Assembly (NCBI GenBank): GCA_947471745.1
Contig: CANJKZ010000768.1
Span: 635,501 to 699,500 of the forward strand
Reading direction: 5' to 3'
DNA: 64,000 nt
DNA from: Closterium sp. Naga37s-1
Lineage: Eukaryota; Streptophyta; Zygnematophyceae; Desmidiales; Closteriaceae
Below the pieces are notes generated by a model, which did no database searches, was not told where the DNA came from, and worked only from the letters and a program-made list of their open reading frames with translations. The translations under genes were made by a program, and so were the position numbers. Of this stretch, positions 42,769 through 53,990 are shown piece by piece; within the stretch, counting starts at the first letter, position 1, and each line of letters opens with the position of its first letter.

Positions 42769-43977
42769 ATGCAGGCCGCTGCAAAGAAAGCTATAGACAT
42801 ACTTGTCTACGAGACTCTGAATGCTCATTTGCAGTTCTGGTGCCCTCGCTTTTCGATTATTAACGCGCTCGCATCGGCCCTGAAGTACACCGACCCGATG
42901 CAAATTGAAAACCTGACCCTTGTAATGGAGAACAAGACTGATCGACTGGGTCTGTTCTGGAAAAAATCCAGGACAAATGCAACACGGTGCTCACGACTAG
43001 ATGAATCAACCTGTATTACTTCTTCAGCATCAAGATTGCACGGCTAATCTCCACCAAACCGTAATGGGGCGTGTGGAACCTTCGCCCTTCATTGCTAAAT
43101 CTGCTGTAGGTGAAGTCAACCCTTTGTCTGCTCCACTTGTGAACGCCCCGTTCCTTTGCATTAGCAACCCTATGTACCGCATCTATCCTAGTATCCCTCC
43201 CACTCTTTTCCTAATCGTTTCCCCTGACTGTGCTCTTGTTCCCATGTATGCCCCAGCATCCACCTGTCCCCCTTGCTTGTAGCCCACTCTTTCCCCATCT
43301 ACACTAATCTTTCGCCGTATTCCCCACTGCCCCCCATCTTTCATGCCATGTACGCCCATATCCACAGGTGGAGTGCTAGACGCCATGGGCCCGGAACACA
43401 AATGAGGTCCATTGTCTCGGATTTGCAGGGGGGCATTCACTTGTGCGCCTTCTTCTTTAACCCACTACCCTCACCCTCTTCCTGACTATACCTTGCTGCC
43501 CCCCAATGCCCCGTCCGCCCTTATGTCAACTGCTGTGCCCCTCTACCCCCCTCTCGCCCTTGCATACACGACCCACGTGCGCATTTTTCCAGACAAGACA
43601 GGCATGCTCCAGCTTTGCCGCACACTCTCCAGCAGGCGCCTTAGAAAGATCCAGAGTGCCATGGCTCTCTGCATGGGATAGCACCTGTCCTCCACGCAGG
43701 GCTATCCAAAGCTGGTGTTGCGACTCAAAAATATTTTATTTGGGCTCCTTAGGGTTGGTCAACATTCAGTGAATGATAGTTGGTGTCATACCATTGTGCT
43801 CGTGCCTGCATTTTGCTTTTGATACTGCAAGTGGAACACAAGGTCAAAACATGTATGCCTCACTCTCACAACACTGTGGAACTTAAACGACTATATGCAC
43901 AGCACAGCTCCAATGTCCGCAACGTTATTCTCGATGCCATTGAAAGCCCTAGGTGCAACGCCATGGGCCCGTGGTGA
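42769..43977 (+). pseudogene. Unrecognised spliced gene, copy 2 (better preserved)
   Basis: The first block begins MQAAAKKAIDILVYETLNAH and includes FSIINALASALKYTDPMQIE. The pattern changes frame at about 42955 to a segment reading LEKIQDKCNTVLTT. A later block reads GYPKLVLRLKNILFGLLR and meets a GTTGGT donor near 43755. The last exon opens after GATACTGCAAG near 43830 and reads VEHKVKTCMPHSHNTVELKR, then SNVRNVILDAIESPRCNAMG, ending TGA at 43975. A TAG in the block before GYPKLV occurs in both copies, so it is either intronic or an old mutation. The family is not recognised; low confidence as a working gene. Confidence 0.45.
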
Positions 43978-44173
43978 TAGGCAGATTGCAAAGCATGGAA
44001 ATCTCATGAGTGCACATATTGCCCTTTATTAGCTGTGATGGTATTGAGGATTTGAATGGCTAGCTATTAATTCTCTAATGTTTGGTAGGTAAGTAACGTA
44101 TGATAGAGTGCTTTATATGCGATTTATGTACTATGGAGTGTTTGTAGAGTAGTTTGCTTGGCAGGGTGAGTAC

Positions 44174-44641
44174 TGTTGGAATAACCAACGGGTTATTATA
44201 ACATTCCTGAAGGTTCTCCCTTAGCGCACTGCTTCATAACGAAACAGCGCACCTGTACCAGTACCGCAGTAGCTCATATAGAGCACGCGGCAGTTAAATA
44301 GCCACGTGAAGGTCAACAGTCGCTGGAAGTCAATGGTCACGACTATTGACAACCTAGCAACCGTACTCGGAGGTTACATGATGCAACCCGGTAATTGTCG
44401 CGTATAGCAATAGTCGCAGTTACTGTAGGAATGCAATATAGTTAATAAGGGAATGTACCCCTCAGAGTACATGGCTAGCTAGGATTGCTATTTAAACTCT
44501 TTGTATCTCTATATTAATCATCTTGTTTTCTTTACAACTTTTATACAAACAAGGTCAGTACAAGACTTCATAGTCTTCTTTCAACTTAGCTGGTCTTATC
44601 CTAATAATTCGATTTCTTGGTTATAACAACATGATATGAAA
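44174..44641 (+). repeat. 5' LTR of family C
   Basis: The 468-bp LTR starts TGTTGGAATAACCAACGGG and ends GGTTATAACAACA. It contains TATTTAAACTCTTTGTATC, a plausible promoter region, near 44491. Confidence 0.85.
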
Positions 44642-45365
44642 GCAAGGTTGGATTATAAGACCTGCCAAAATCTGTTCTTCATAGAACAACTTCTTTATTC
44701 AGTTATTCATTATCACTACAAGAGTCTGCACGAACTATGGCTCCAGAAGGAAAAACTACAGCAGTGACCTTTGTCAACGCCAACGTCGTTGAGCAACTCA
44801 TTGCACGCATCAGCGCCCTTGAAAGCCATCAAGCGATGAGCATCGATGGCTCAAGCTATGCCAGAGGAGTTGCTTAACTTCTTCTCCCAAGCGAAGACCG
44901 ACGGGTCAACTCTGAGAGATCATTCACCTTTGACAATCGCCAAGTTTCAGCTCATGCACAAGACAACCATCAACGTGCACAAACAGATGTGTTGGCATCA
45001 CTGCATAACGTTTTTTTTTTGCAAAATGAAAATAGAAGACATCATCCGCATTCGATGGTAGAGAATTCTACGCGTGGAGCTTCGAATTTGAGCTCCTTGC
45101 GACGATCGCGCAGATCTGGATGTACTACGATGAATGCCTCCCGTTCCCAATGGAAGACACTCAGCAAGAGAAGAATCATTAATTTTCATGAATCACTCCT
45201 GGCGTACACCGTTCTCCTCCGTAACCTCTCAAGCGGTCATGTATTGATGTTGATGAGAAGGTACAGGCATGCAAGTGTGGGTATCGGCTGGTAGGCTATC
45301 CTAGGCAAGCAACCTGGTGGGTGGCCGAGCTAGCAAGTAAGCTAACAAACAAACAAACAAACACC

Positions 45366-45438
45366 TCGTTTTGAAGGAACGAATGCCTCCGTAACCTCTC
45401 TCTCTCTCAACAGTTTGGCATTCGTTCCTTCAAAACGA
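45366..45438. repeat. Perfect 22-bp inverted repeat (hairpin)
   Basis: TCGTTTTGAAGGAACGAATG at 45366 onward (22 bp in all) is the exact reverse complement of 45417-45438. The 29-nt loop includes CTCTCTCTCT. It lies inside family C gag. Confidence 0.9.
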
Positions 45439-45910
45439 AGTGGGCTCCTGCGAAAGTGGCCTGGGACTACCCGCGCAACTCATACATGTCAACAGCTCCA
45501 GTAACGATGGGTCGCCTACGCTGTCAACTGACATTAGACAAAATGACCCAAGGGGAGAAAGCGGGACCGTATATTAATCGCTGCCAGAATCTACGCGACC
45601 AGTTACAGAAGTGCGGCGGTAACATCCCTGACGACATGTTCGTCACCATAGTCATTTCCGGACTGACTCCAGAGTGGCGACAATTCAAATCGTTGCTTCG
45701 CACTCGAGGAGCCATTTCCGAAGCTACCCTCTGCACCACACCCCTCTCTGATCAGCTAGAGATTGACCGGACAATGAAAGAAACAACAAGCAAGAGAGGT
45801 TAGTCTTCTATGTTGGCGCAACTGAAGGGGAGTCTCACGAGAAGAAGGGTTAGTTTTGCAAGTACTGCAAGAAGCCGGGACACACGATGGATCGATTCCT
45901 CAAGCGAAAG

Positions 45911-46101
45911 GCCGCCAATAAAAGGCGCAGCGTCAACTCACCCGACCATCAACATCAACCCTCAGCTCGCCCTTCCATGCCAGCAGCGACATCAACCGTG
46001 TCGCCATCCGCCGTTGTAAGAAACTCGCAAGTTCCTGCACGCATTTTGGCCAAAGACAGAGGAAATGGGACAATCCTGAGTTGCATGGCGTTGCAGAGGA
46101 G
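45911..46101 (+). repeat. Direct duplication of family C gag, left copy
   Basis: About 190 bp here recur at 47351-47542, the other side of E1, with few differences. Both end GCGTTGCAGAGGAG. The left copy joins the E1 LTR at a shared GGAG. Confidence 0.85.
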
Positions 46102-47347
46102 TGGTTGCACTAGCAAGCAGTTGAGTACATATAGCAAACCCTAAGTTGGGCTGTACTCGCAATAGAGTACCCCACTGCAGGCTAGACAAATACTGCATTC
46201 TGACACACCCCCATAGCCAAAGTGGGGTGTAATCAGCACAACAAGCATGCATAGGAATAGTTCACAATGATATCACAGAGGGCAAGTGAGGAGGAGGAGA
46301 GACTGTGGGGGCGAGAAGATGGGAGGCGACTGCTGAAGCTGCAGACACACAGGAGCTGCTGGCTCAGTGGCTACCGAAGCAAGGGCCCGGACTACAGGAG
46401 TAACTAGCTCCGCGGAGATTGTAGCCTCCTGACTGGAGCAACTGACCCACAGGCGACTGGCAACTACCGAAGATTGTAGCCTCCGGACTACTGGCGCTGC
46501 TGGTGACACGATGGCCGCCTCCACTCAACCTCCCCCAGCTGCCCCACGCCCCTATCACACACCCCATGCTGCACCCCTAGCTCCACTCCCACGACACCCC
46601 CCTAGCACCACTCCTTCGGCTCCCACACACCCACCCCCCTGAGCGGCAGCTGCAGCAGCGGGAGACGGAGGAGGAGGAGGAGTAGGGGACGGCGCACACA
46701 ACCGGCACCCCCACAACCGCCACCCCCACACTCCCCACCCCCAAACCCTAAAACGGGTGACACGGGGTAGGAGCGCGGGGGACGGCGAGGGGGACGGCGC
46801 GCGGCCCCCAGGGCGCCACCACGGGGCAGCGAGGGGCCACGCGCGGCTCCCCAGGGCGCCGCGACGAGGTAGCGGGGGGGTCGCGCACGGCTCCAGGGGC
46901 GGCGCGCGGGTCCCCGGGGGCGACGCGAGGGTTGACGGGGGCGGCGCGCGGGTCCCCTGAGGCAACGCGAGGGTCGACGGGGGCGGCGCGCGGGTCCCCT
47001 GAGGCGACGCGAGGGTCGACGGGGTGCGGCGCGCAGGTCCAGCGGGGCCGGCGCGCCACGAAGAAAAGGGGCCGCGCGCCTCGGGGCGCGCGCCAGAGAG
47101 GAAATCGCCGTGCGCGTCGCACGCCATGGGGCGTGCGACAGAACGAGTAGCAGCGGAAGCAGGTTGGTGGGCCAACAGGCCAAGGAGGGACAGGCTCTGA
47201 TAGCATGTTGAAAGGTAAGTAAAAGTTTAGCAGCAGAAAGGAGTGGTTGCACTAGCAAGCAGTTGAGTACATATAGCAAACCCTAAGTTGGGCTGTACTC
47301 ACTATAGAGTACCCCACTGCAGGCTCAACAAATACTGCATTCTGACA
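46098..47347 (-). mobile_element. Non-autonomous LTR element E1
   Basis: In its own (minus) direction the element has a 142-bp 5' LTR (47347-47206), a primer site TGCTATCAGAGC, about 1 kb of GC-rich repeats, the polypurine block CTATGGGGGTG and a 3' LTR missing 34 bp (46205-46098). It has no Gag or Pol. LTR words (TGCAGTGGGGTACTC), primer site, leader style and polypurine block match family A, so it is probably a deletion derivative mobilised by family A proteins. Right flank AAAGA; no matching left flank because of the flank duplication. Confidence 0.8.
47206..47347 (-). repeat. 5' LTR of E1
   Basis: The 142-bp LTR (plus strand TGTTGAAAGG to GCATTCTGACA) is complete. The other LTR, 46098-46205, lacks the first 34 bp of this orientation. 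Confidence 0.85.
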
Positions 47348-47350
47348 AAA

Positions 47351-47542
47351 GACCGCCAATAAAAGGCGCAGCGTCAACTCACCCGACCATCAGCATCAAA
47401 CCTCGGCTCGCCCTTCCATGCCAGCAGCGATATCAACCGTGTCGCCATCCGCCGTTGTAAGAAACTCGCAAGTTCCTGCACGCATTTTGGCCAAAGACAG
47501 AGGAAATGGGACAATCTTGAGTTGCATGGCGTTGCAGAGGAG
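47351..47542 (+). repeat. Direct duplication of family C gag, right copy
   Basis: This is the second copy of the 190-bp gag segment. Here the family C sequence continues uninterrupted into TTTGTTACTAC. Confidence 0.85.
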
Positions 47543-47556
47543 TTTGTTACTACAAC

Positions 47557-48600
47557 ATGGCTCATTTTTCGCTAACCAAGCCCATCATTATGAGTCCAAA
47601 CAACGACCCTATAATCGGACTCTGGAGCGATAGGCCGACAAATCTCCCACCTGACTACGAGTTGCCGCCAAGCACGCCCGAGTCTCCCCTTGGCTTTCGC
47701 GCAACACACAAGAATAACCTCATAAGCTTCTATGTTGACCCCGACTGCATCATCACCTTCAAGTTTGCAAGCATCGCACGTCAGAGCCGCGATAATTTCT
47801 ACAAGTGGTATCTTGTCAGTTGTTGCAGACAACACATGGTAGGGCCAACAAGATTCATTAGCAACTTGAAGTGGCTGCAACGACCATGCGAAATAACTGT
47901 CGCCAACAACAATTGATTCAAGGTTCATGACATTGGCAAAATGTACTTACAGCCGATCGACACTAACTTTACCATTCACATCGGAGATGTATTGGTTGTC
48001 GCCGACCTTCAGTCCAATATCCTCTTTGCAGCAATTCTCATGAAATGCAGAGTGGAGATTTGGAGCAACTGCGAAGAAAAGAGCTTCAAACTCTTTTACA
48101 AAAAGACTTATGTCGGCAAGGCAGACGATGAAGATGAGGTCTTCATCTTGAACTTCAAGTCGCAGGGGAACGACGGCGACTCTGACAGAACGCTCCTACT
48201 GAAAACAACTCCCACGGAAGCACCAACTTGGTCGCCGTCCCAACTGACGAACTCTATTCTCAGGAACACCGGACCTGCATCAATGGAAGAAGAAGCGAAA
48301 GCAGTGCGTCAGAAAAAGGAGAAACATCAGCCCAAACCGGAAGGAACTGTCACCACTGCCTAGGGAACCGAGACCGTGGTCGGTGCGTGGGGAGTAGTTG
48401 AGACAGAGGGTGGATGGGGAACATCGGGAACACGAAGCATCTGGGAACCATGGAGACCTCCTCCCAAGGCTCCAACGCTTCCTCCTGAACATGTTGTGGA
48501 ATTAGACCCATATTGGGCGACGCGCGGCACTAGCTAAGGTGGACCTCCTCTCTCACATCAACATCCATACGAGCCAACACAAGAACAAAAAGAAGAGTTA
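47557..48600 (+). pseudogene. Protease / pre-integrase region of family C
   Basis: The open part 47557-47916 contains KWYLVSCCRQHMVGP where active copia has WYLDSGASxHM, so the catalytic Asp of the protease is lost. A second open part (47941-48363) reads MYLQPIDTNFTIHIGDVLVV and continues to KSQGNDGDSD. Further stops follow. It is inactive. Confidence 0.75.
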
Positions 48601-49056
48601 GAAGGAATGATCTATGACTTCGGAGAAGCAACAGAACTAACGGAACCTACCAAGGAGCCGCCGCCACCAGAACAAGGGCCACAACAGATCTCCGTCACCG
48701 GCGACGAATATCTCTACCACCGAATTCCAATGGAGGGAATTCTCGCCTCTAACTGGCCCAAAGCGACGCCACCTCAACAGCTTCTCCCAGTCACGGGTGA
48801 CTCGATTTACGTCGCCAATGTATGTGACATCGTGGGGATCTCCGAACCTGATCTTCACCAAGCCTCCACCTGAGCCTTCACAGCAGACGTCCGCGCAGCT
48901 GCCGACAAGGGACCTGCAACACCACACCAAAAGGAAGAGCAAAGAAACTGTTACTATAAATGGGCAGTCGTCTACCATGCCACTCCTGATATCTGACACC
49001 AATGGCTTGGACATCCCTCACATGCGATTCTTAATATCTTGATCGCCACCGAAGTC
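48601..49056 (+). other. Family C internal sequence of unclear role
   Basis: An open piece reads MIYDFGEATELTEPTKEPPP and continues in Pro/Thr-rich style to about 48873. It lies between the protease and integrase of family C. No domain is recognised; a linker is likely. Confidence 0.4.
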
Positions 49057-49057
49057 T

Positions 49058-49423
49058 TTGACACACGCGGAATACTACTACATGGCGGTGACACAATCAA
49101 TGTCACATAAGAAGACCCACCATGCACTATCTGCCCGATGGCATCACTCACTCATCAACCCTTCCCCGACTTACCTCCAGGCTACGAACGATACAAACCG
49201 CTCGAAACGGCCTACAGTGACTTCATTATACTTAGCCAGGGAGGGCTCGACGGGGAATACAACACGATGACTTTCATCGATGCTTGCACACGGAACATCT
49301 GGGCCGTTAACTTGGTTTTTTGCTTGCGCGCCTTCGACTGCTTTGTGACATGGATAAAACACGTCGAGAGACAATCAAGATTAAAGCTAAGAAGCTTCCA
49401 GACAGATGGAGGGATGAAATACT
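49058..49423 (+). pseudogene. Integrase of family C, part 1 (interrupted by E2)
   Basis: The segment from 49138 reads GYERYKPLETAYSDFIILSQ, MTFIDACTRNIWAVNL and LKLRSFQTDGGMKY, the copia integrase core including the second Asp (TDGG). The frame is cut at 49424 by E2 and continues at 52012. Confidence 0.8.
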
Positions 49424-49602
49424 TGTCACAATAGTAGTTAGAATGAAGGAGCCATAGCTAGGGTTTAGCTAGCTGGGCAAGTGAGAATAGGCAAAAGAAG
49501 GGGTTTTACTAGCATGCAGGTGGACACATATAGGAAACCCTAAGGGGCTGTACTCACTATAGAGTACCCCACTGCAGGCTAGACAAACTACACATTCTGA
49601 CA
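49424..49602 (-). repeat. 3' LTR of E2
   Basis: The 179-bp LTR runs from TGTCACAATAGTAGTTAG to CACATTCTGACA on the plus strand. It is 3' in the element's orientation. Confidence 0.9.
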
Positions 49603-50188
49603 CACCCCCATAGCCAAAGTGGGGTATGATCAGCACAACAAGCATCAGTTCATTGTTTACAAATATAAGCAAAGCTAGAGGCTATCACAGATGGCTAGTG
49701 AGGAGGAGGAGGGACTATGAGAGGAGAGGAGGTAGTGGGCGGCAGCTGAAGCTTCTGGCACACAGCGCAACTGGAGCAACTGGCACACGGGCAACTGGAG
49801 CAACTGGCACACTGGCAACTGGAGCAACTGGCACACAGGCAACTGGAGTAACTGGCTCCGCGGCTAGACGAGCGGCAGGAGCAACTGACTCACGGGCGAC
49901 TGGAGCAACGGGCTCACGGGCGACTGGAGCGACGGGCTCACGGACGACTGGCGCAACGGTCTCACGGGCGACTGGAGCTGCTGGCTTCATGGCGGCCACC
50001 CCCCTTCAACCTCCCCCTTTGTCCCAAAACTCCCGTTCACACCCCCTGCTGCACCCCTAGCTTCACTCCCATGACACCCCCTTAGCACCACTCCTTCGGC
50101 TCCCACACACCCACCCCCCTCAGCGGCAGCTGCAGCAGTGGGAGACGGAGGAGGAGGAGGAGCAGGGGACGGCGCACACACCCGTCAC

Positions 50189-51260
50189 TGCGGAGATAAC
50201 TGCTGTAACGGGAGCTAGGCTACGGGCTAGGCACGTGTGCTCGTGTGATCTCTGCGTTCGTTCGTTCCTTAGTCGTTTCCTTGTGCGCACACACTTGCTA
50301 GTTCACGGGGAAAGTTGGCAAGAGTTCCACTAGGAAAAGTTTAGAACAATTGTAGCAACAACATTGGCATCACAGACTACATCAGAGCTAGCTAGGCTGC
50401 TGGTCGACCTCCAGCGCAGCACGGTCGACCGCGCTCCAGCGCAGCAGCGCTCGCACCGCTCCAGCATTGCAGAGTAGCGACGCGCCAATGTTGCATGTCC
50501 ACGGTGTGCCAACGCTGCAGCAAGTCGGCTGCATAGCGTTGCACCCGCAGGACAACGGTGCACCTGCTTCGCAGGTGCGCGCAGCTGGTTGGCGCTCCAC
50601 ACCTTGTCACGAGCACAGCGCAGACGCCTAGCAGGCTCCACGCCAGCGACTGCGCCCACCAGCCACGTCGACCTCGCAGACTCCACCCCTCGCAGACCCC
50701 GGCGACACTCGCACACGTCGCCCGGGTATCCCGGTCGACCGGGCAACCACGCCTGGTCAACCAGCGCAGTCTGTAGCCGGCCACCAATGCCCGGCGTCCC
50801 CAGTCCGGCTTCCAGGCCCCCAGGACACCGTGCAGACCTCCAGAGCGGCGTCCAGCCTCCCAGGACGCCGGCCAGACTCCCAGGTCGGCGTCCGGGCCCC
50901 CAGGACGCCCAGGTCGGCGTCCTGGCCCCCAGGACGCCGTGCAGACGCCCAGGGCGGCGTCCCAGACTCCTAGGACGCCGTGCAAACGCCTAGGTCGGCG
51001 TCTGGCCTTCCAGGACGCCGTGCGGGCGCCCACGACGTCGACCAGGCGCCCGGGTAGTCGTGCCGACGCCCAGGACGCCAACCAGGCGTCCGGGGCGGCG
51101 TCCTCCTGCTCGGCGCCCTCCAGCCAGGCGCCCTCCAGCTCGGCGCCCCTGCAGTGGCCCCCGTGCCCACTGCTGCAGATCGGCTGCAACCCCCGCACAT
51201 CCGACCACAAGGTTGGCTCCGCCCAAGCGAGGACGGGGCCTAATAACACTCCCGTTGACA
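50189..51260 (-). mobile_element. Insertion inside E2: TG...CA unit with near-matching flanks
   Basis: E1 and E2 align through GGCGCACACA and again at CCCATAACCGCCACCCCC-like words, but E2 has 1,072 extra bases between. The extra part starts TGCGGAGATAAC, ends CTCCCGTTGACA and is flanked by GTCAC and GTCAA (four of five match). It could be a solo LTR or small element of another family. It contains a tandem array of CAGGACGCC-type units at about 50760-51130. Strand is uncertain. The ending ACTCCCGTTGACA also occurs at 61991. Confidence 0.45.
50760..51130. repeat. GC-rich tandem repeat (CCAGGACGCCGTGCAGAC-like)
   Basis: Degenerate units of about 30 bp built on CAGGACGCCGTGCAGACGCC and CAGGTCGGCGTCC alternate. 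The 285-codon minus-strand frame across it is a by-product. Confidence 0.7.
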
Positions 51261-51832
51261 GTCAACCCCATAACCGCCACCCCCATACCTTCGGTGTGCG
51301 GTAAGCGAACTTAGGTGTACCACGCGAAGCGAGCACAGGCTTGCGGGAAGCGAACTCGGGTGTGCGGTAAGTGAACTCATGTGTGCGGGGAGGGGGGGGC
51401 CGCAGGGCGGCGCGCGGGTCCACGGGGGCAGCGCACGGGTCCCACGGGGCGGCGCGCGGGTCCCCGGGGGCGGCGCGCAGGTCCCACGGGGCAGCGCGCG
51501 GGTCCCACGGGGCGTCGCGTCGGGTGCACATGGGCCGCTCACGGCTCCATGGGGCGGCGCGTCGGGTGCACAAGGGGCAGCGCACGGCTCCACGGGGCTG
51601 TGCGCCGAGTGCACGAGGGCCGCGCGCGGCTGTACGGGGCGGCGCGCCGAGCAAAAAACCGCCGCGCGCCCCGAGGCGCGCGGCGGGCAGAAAACCGCCG
51701 CGCACACGGGGCACGCGGTGGGATGAAAAATGTCGCGCGCCCGGGGCGCGCGACTAACAGAATAGCAGCGGAAGCAATAGGGTGGGCCCATCCACAGGAT
51801 TGACCAGGGAGGGTTGACCTGCTCTGATACCA

Positions 51833-52011
51833 TGTCACAATAGTAGTTAGAATGAAGGAGCCATAGCTAGGTTTTAGCTAGCTGGGCAAGAGAGAATAGG
51901 CAAAAGAAGGGGTTTTACTAGCAAGCAGATGGATACATATAGGAAACCCTAAGGGGCTGTACTCACTATAAAGTACCCCACTGCAGGTTAGACAAACTAC
52001 ACATTCTGACA
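51833..52011 (-). repeat. 5' LTR of E2
   Basis: The 179-bp LTR abuts the primer site (51832 downward on the minus strand) and is followed on the plus strand by ATACT. Confidence 0.9.
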
Positions 52012-52740
52012 ATACTTCTCCACTAAGTTCAAAGAACTCTTCGCCAAGAAAGGGATCGAACACCTGGTGTCTGTGCCATGCACACACGAGCAGCAAGGGG
52101 TGGGAGAAAGGACAAACAGAAGCCTTGCAACAAGGATGAGTGCCCTCATCAAATAGTCCGCCATCCCAACCAAGTTCTGGACGTTCACGATGAACCACGC
52201 TATTCGGCTGCACGACTTGCTCTCATCCCGCAGCCTGAAGGACAACACCTCACCTTACAAGGCATGGACGGGCAGAAAAGCTGACACGGATCTGCTCTGA
52301 GTGTTCGGCTACATGGTACAATACAGATCTCATACGGCACAAATCGGAAAATTCACTAACCGGGCATTCTGGGGAGTTTAATTTGATTTTCGAAGGAGTT
52401 CAAGGCCAGGATCATGCTGGACTACACGACACACGAAGTAACAAAATCAAGTGATTGCATCTTCTACAAAAATCTATCCCTGCCACTGTTAAATAAACAC
52501 TGTGAAGCTGACAAGGCACCATAAATAGTTTTTGTGGGACACCACATCTTCGCCACAGCACATGACAAAGCTGACGTGGCGGAAGATGCGGCGGATGTTT
52601 CAACCTATGAACATTATCCAAACATCCTCTTTACAAGCCCGCTCCAAGCCCCGACCTTCATACCTATTTCGTGATTCTATCCCGACGATATAATACGGGA
52701 AGCCCACAATTACAACAGCTCGGCGCGCCGATCTCCGAAT
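52012..52740 (+). pseudogene. Integrase of family C, part 2
   Basis: Directly after E2 the integrase resumes as FSTKFKELFAKKGIEHLVSV, then EQQGVGERTNRSL, which carries the third catalytic residue (GER, the E of DD35E). Stops then interrupt it, but PTKFWTFTMNHAIRLHDLL and a later core tail are legible. Confidence 0.75.
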
Positions 52741-53860
52741 GTTGGGTTACCACCAGCGAACCCCCCGCTGGACACCATCCGCAATGACTACGACAGCGAC
52801 GATGACGTCGTCGAAGTTACCAGCATGCACGATCTGGATTGCCTCGTGTACGAAGACACCAATGAAATTGGTCTTCGCATCCTTGGGCTCGCAGTTGCAA
52901 TTCGCCAACTTTCTCCCAAAGAACCCACTACCGTCTGCCAGGCCCTGTTTGGGCCCGACAATGAGAAGTGGAGAGCAGCCATGGCAGCTGAAGTAGCATC
53001 ACTAAAGCGCCGCGGGACATGGAAGCTGGTTCCCCGCTCATCTGCGAAGGGGAGAAAATTATAAAGTGGCAAGTGGGTTTTTCGAATTAAATCACTCGCG
53101 GACTGCTCAATTGACAAGTGCAAGGCACGATGGGTAGTGCACGGCTTTGAGCAAGCTCACATGGTGGATTACGACCAAACCTCGCACCAGCCGGACAACA
53201 CACTTTGGTGTGCATTCTCATTTGCATCGCCGCCATCAAGTTGTGCCCGCTCCACCAGATCGACATCTCCAACGCGTTCTTGTACGCAATCGATGATGCC
53301 ATAATCTTTGTTGAGCAGCCACACGCCTTCGAGGAAAGCGACGCCGACGTCTGCCTCCTCCAAAATTCTCTCTACGACATCAAACAGGCTCCCCGCCTGT
53401 GATAACAGTATCTACACAACGTTCTTCGTCGAACTCGGCTTCACCCAGCTACCACACGACCAGGCCATGTACCGGAAGGAATCGTGCGGCAATTTCATTC
53501 TCCTAGTTGCCTACGTGGACGACTTACTCTACACTGGCGCCGACGCAGATCTCCTCGACCGATTCAAAGAGGAAATTAAGGAAAATCTGGAGGTGACAAT
53601 CAATCACATCATCACGCAATTTTTGGGTCTCTGTGTCAACCAGTCCGCCACCTCCATCCATCTCTCCGCCGCTAAGTACGCGGAAACACTTGTGAAGAAG
53701 ATCCCGATCGCACCGATCAACCTAACCACCCTACCCCTTTCTGCACTCTTCATCCTAATCACGAAGTCGACACCACACCGCTCTCTATAAAAAACCATCG
53801 CCTCTATCAGCAGGAGCTATGGTGTCTATTGTTCGCCGCCTTCACGTGCCGACCTGATAT
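52741..53860 (+). pseudogene. Reverse transcriptase of family C (interrupted by A2)
   Basis: Blocks are PTTVCQALFGPDNEKWRAAM, KWVFRIKSLADCSIDK, CPLHQIDISNAFLYAIDD, LLQNSLYDIKQAP and, in the catalytic block, LVAYVDDLLYTGADADLLDR. They lie in several frames separated by stops. The sequence is cut at 53860 within FTCRPDI by A2 and resumes at 60916 as DLTYVVNQLAQYL. Confidence 0.85.
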
Positions 53861-53990
53861 TGTCAGAATCACAAAGCGAGAATGAATGAACTAGCAGCAA
53901 GATGGGTACAAGTACTAACCCTAATTGGGTTGTACCCCATATAGGCTACCCCACTACAGCCTACACAACACACACCATATAAGTTTGACA
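53861..53990 (-). repeat. 3' LTR of A2
   Basis: The 130-bp repeat runs from TGTCAGAATCACAAAGCG to ATATAAGTTTGACA on the plus strand. Confidence 0.95.

Larger units (their letters stand above)
42462..45170. repeat. Segmental duplication, copy 2
   Basis: This is the longer counterpart of 5014-7196, with complete family C LTR and 5' gag sequence that copy 1 lost. The left edge coincides exactly with the end of the B1 3' LTR. Confidence 0.8.
44738..46101 (+). pseudogene. Gag remnant of family C
   Basis: Gag starts MAPEGKTTAVTFVNANVVEQ and soon changes frame. Later pieces read LLNFFSQAKTDGSTL and EFYAWSFEFELLATIAQIW. The longest block (45456-45803) reads LTLDKMTQGEKAGPYINRCQ and VTIVISGLTPEWRQFKSLL, the UBN2-type Gag core. 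A zinc knuckle follows as YCKKPGHTMDRF, where the last Cys is replaced by Phe. A perfect 22-bp hairpin and an inserted low-complexity stretch at about 45240-45440 break the frame. Confidence 0.8.
49424..52011 (-). mobile_element. Non-autonomous LTR element E2, complete
   Basis: The 2,588-bp element has 179-bp LTRs (49424-49602, 51833-52011) differing at about seven positions, flanked by exact ATACT duplications inside family C integrase. On the minus strand a perfect primer site TGGTATCAGAGC follows the 5' LTR and CTATGGGGTG-like purines precede the 3' LTR. The interior is GC-rich repeats with no Gag or Pol. It shares leader and tail words with E1 and a primer-site region with A2, so it is probably a family A derivative moved in trans. 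A further element sits inside it (50189-51260). Confidence 0.9.

Noticed and set aside
50392..51249. 285-codon minus-strand frame rich in Trp, Arg and Gly
   Set aside because: It covers a GC-rich tandem array inside the insertion in E2; its internal periodicity matches the DNA repeat and not a protein family.
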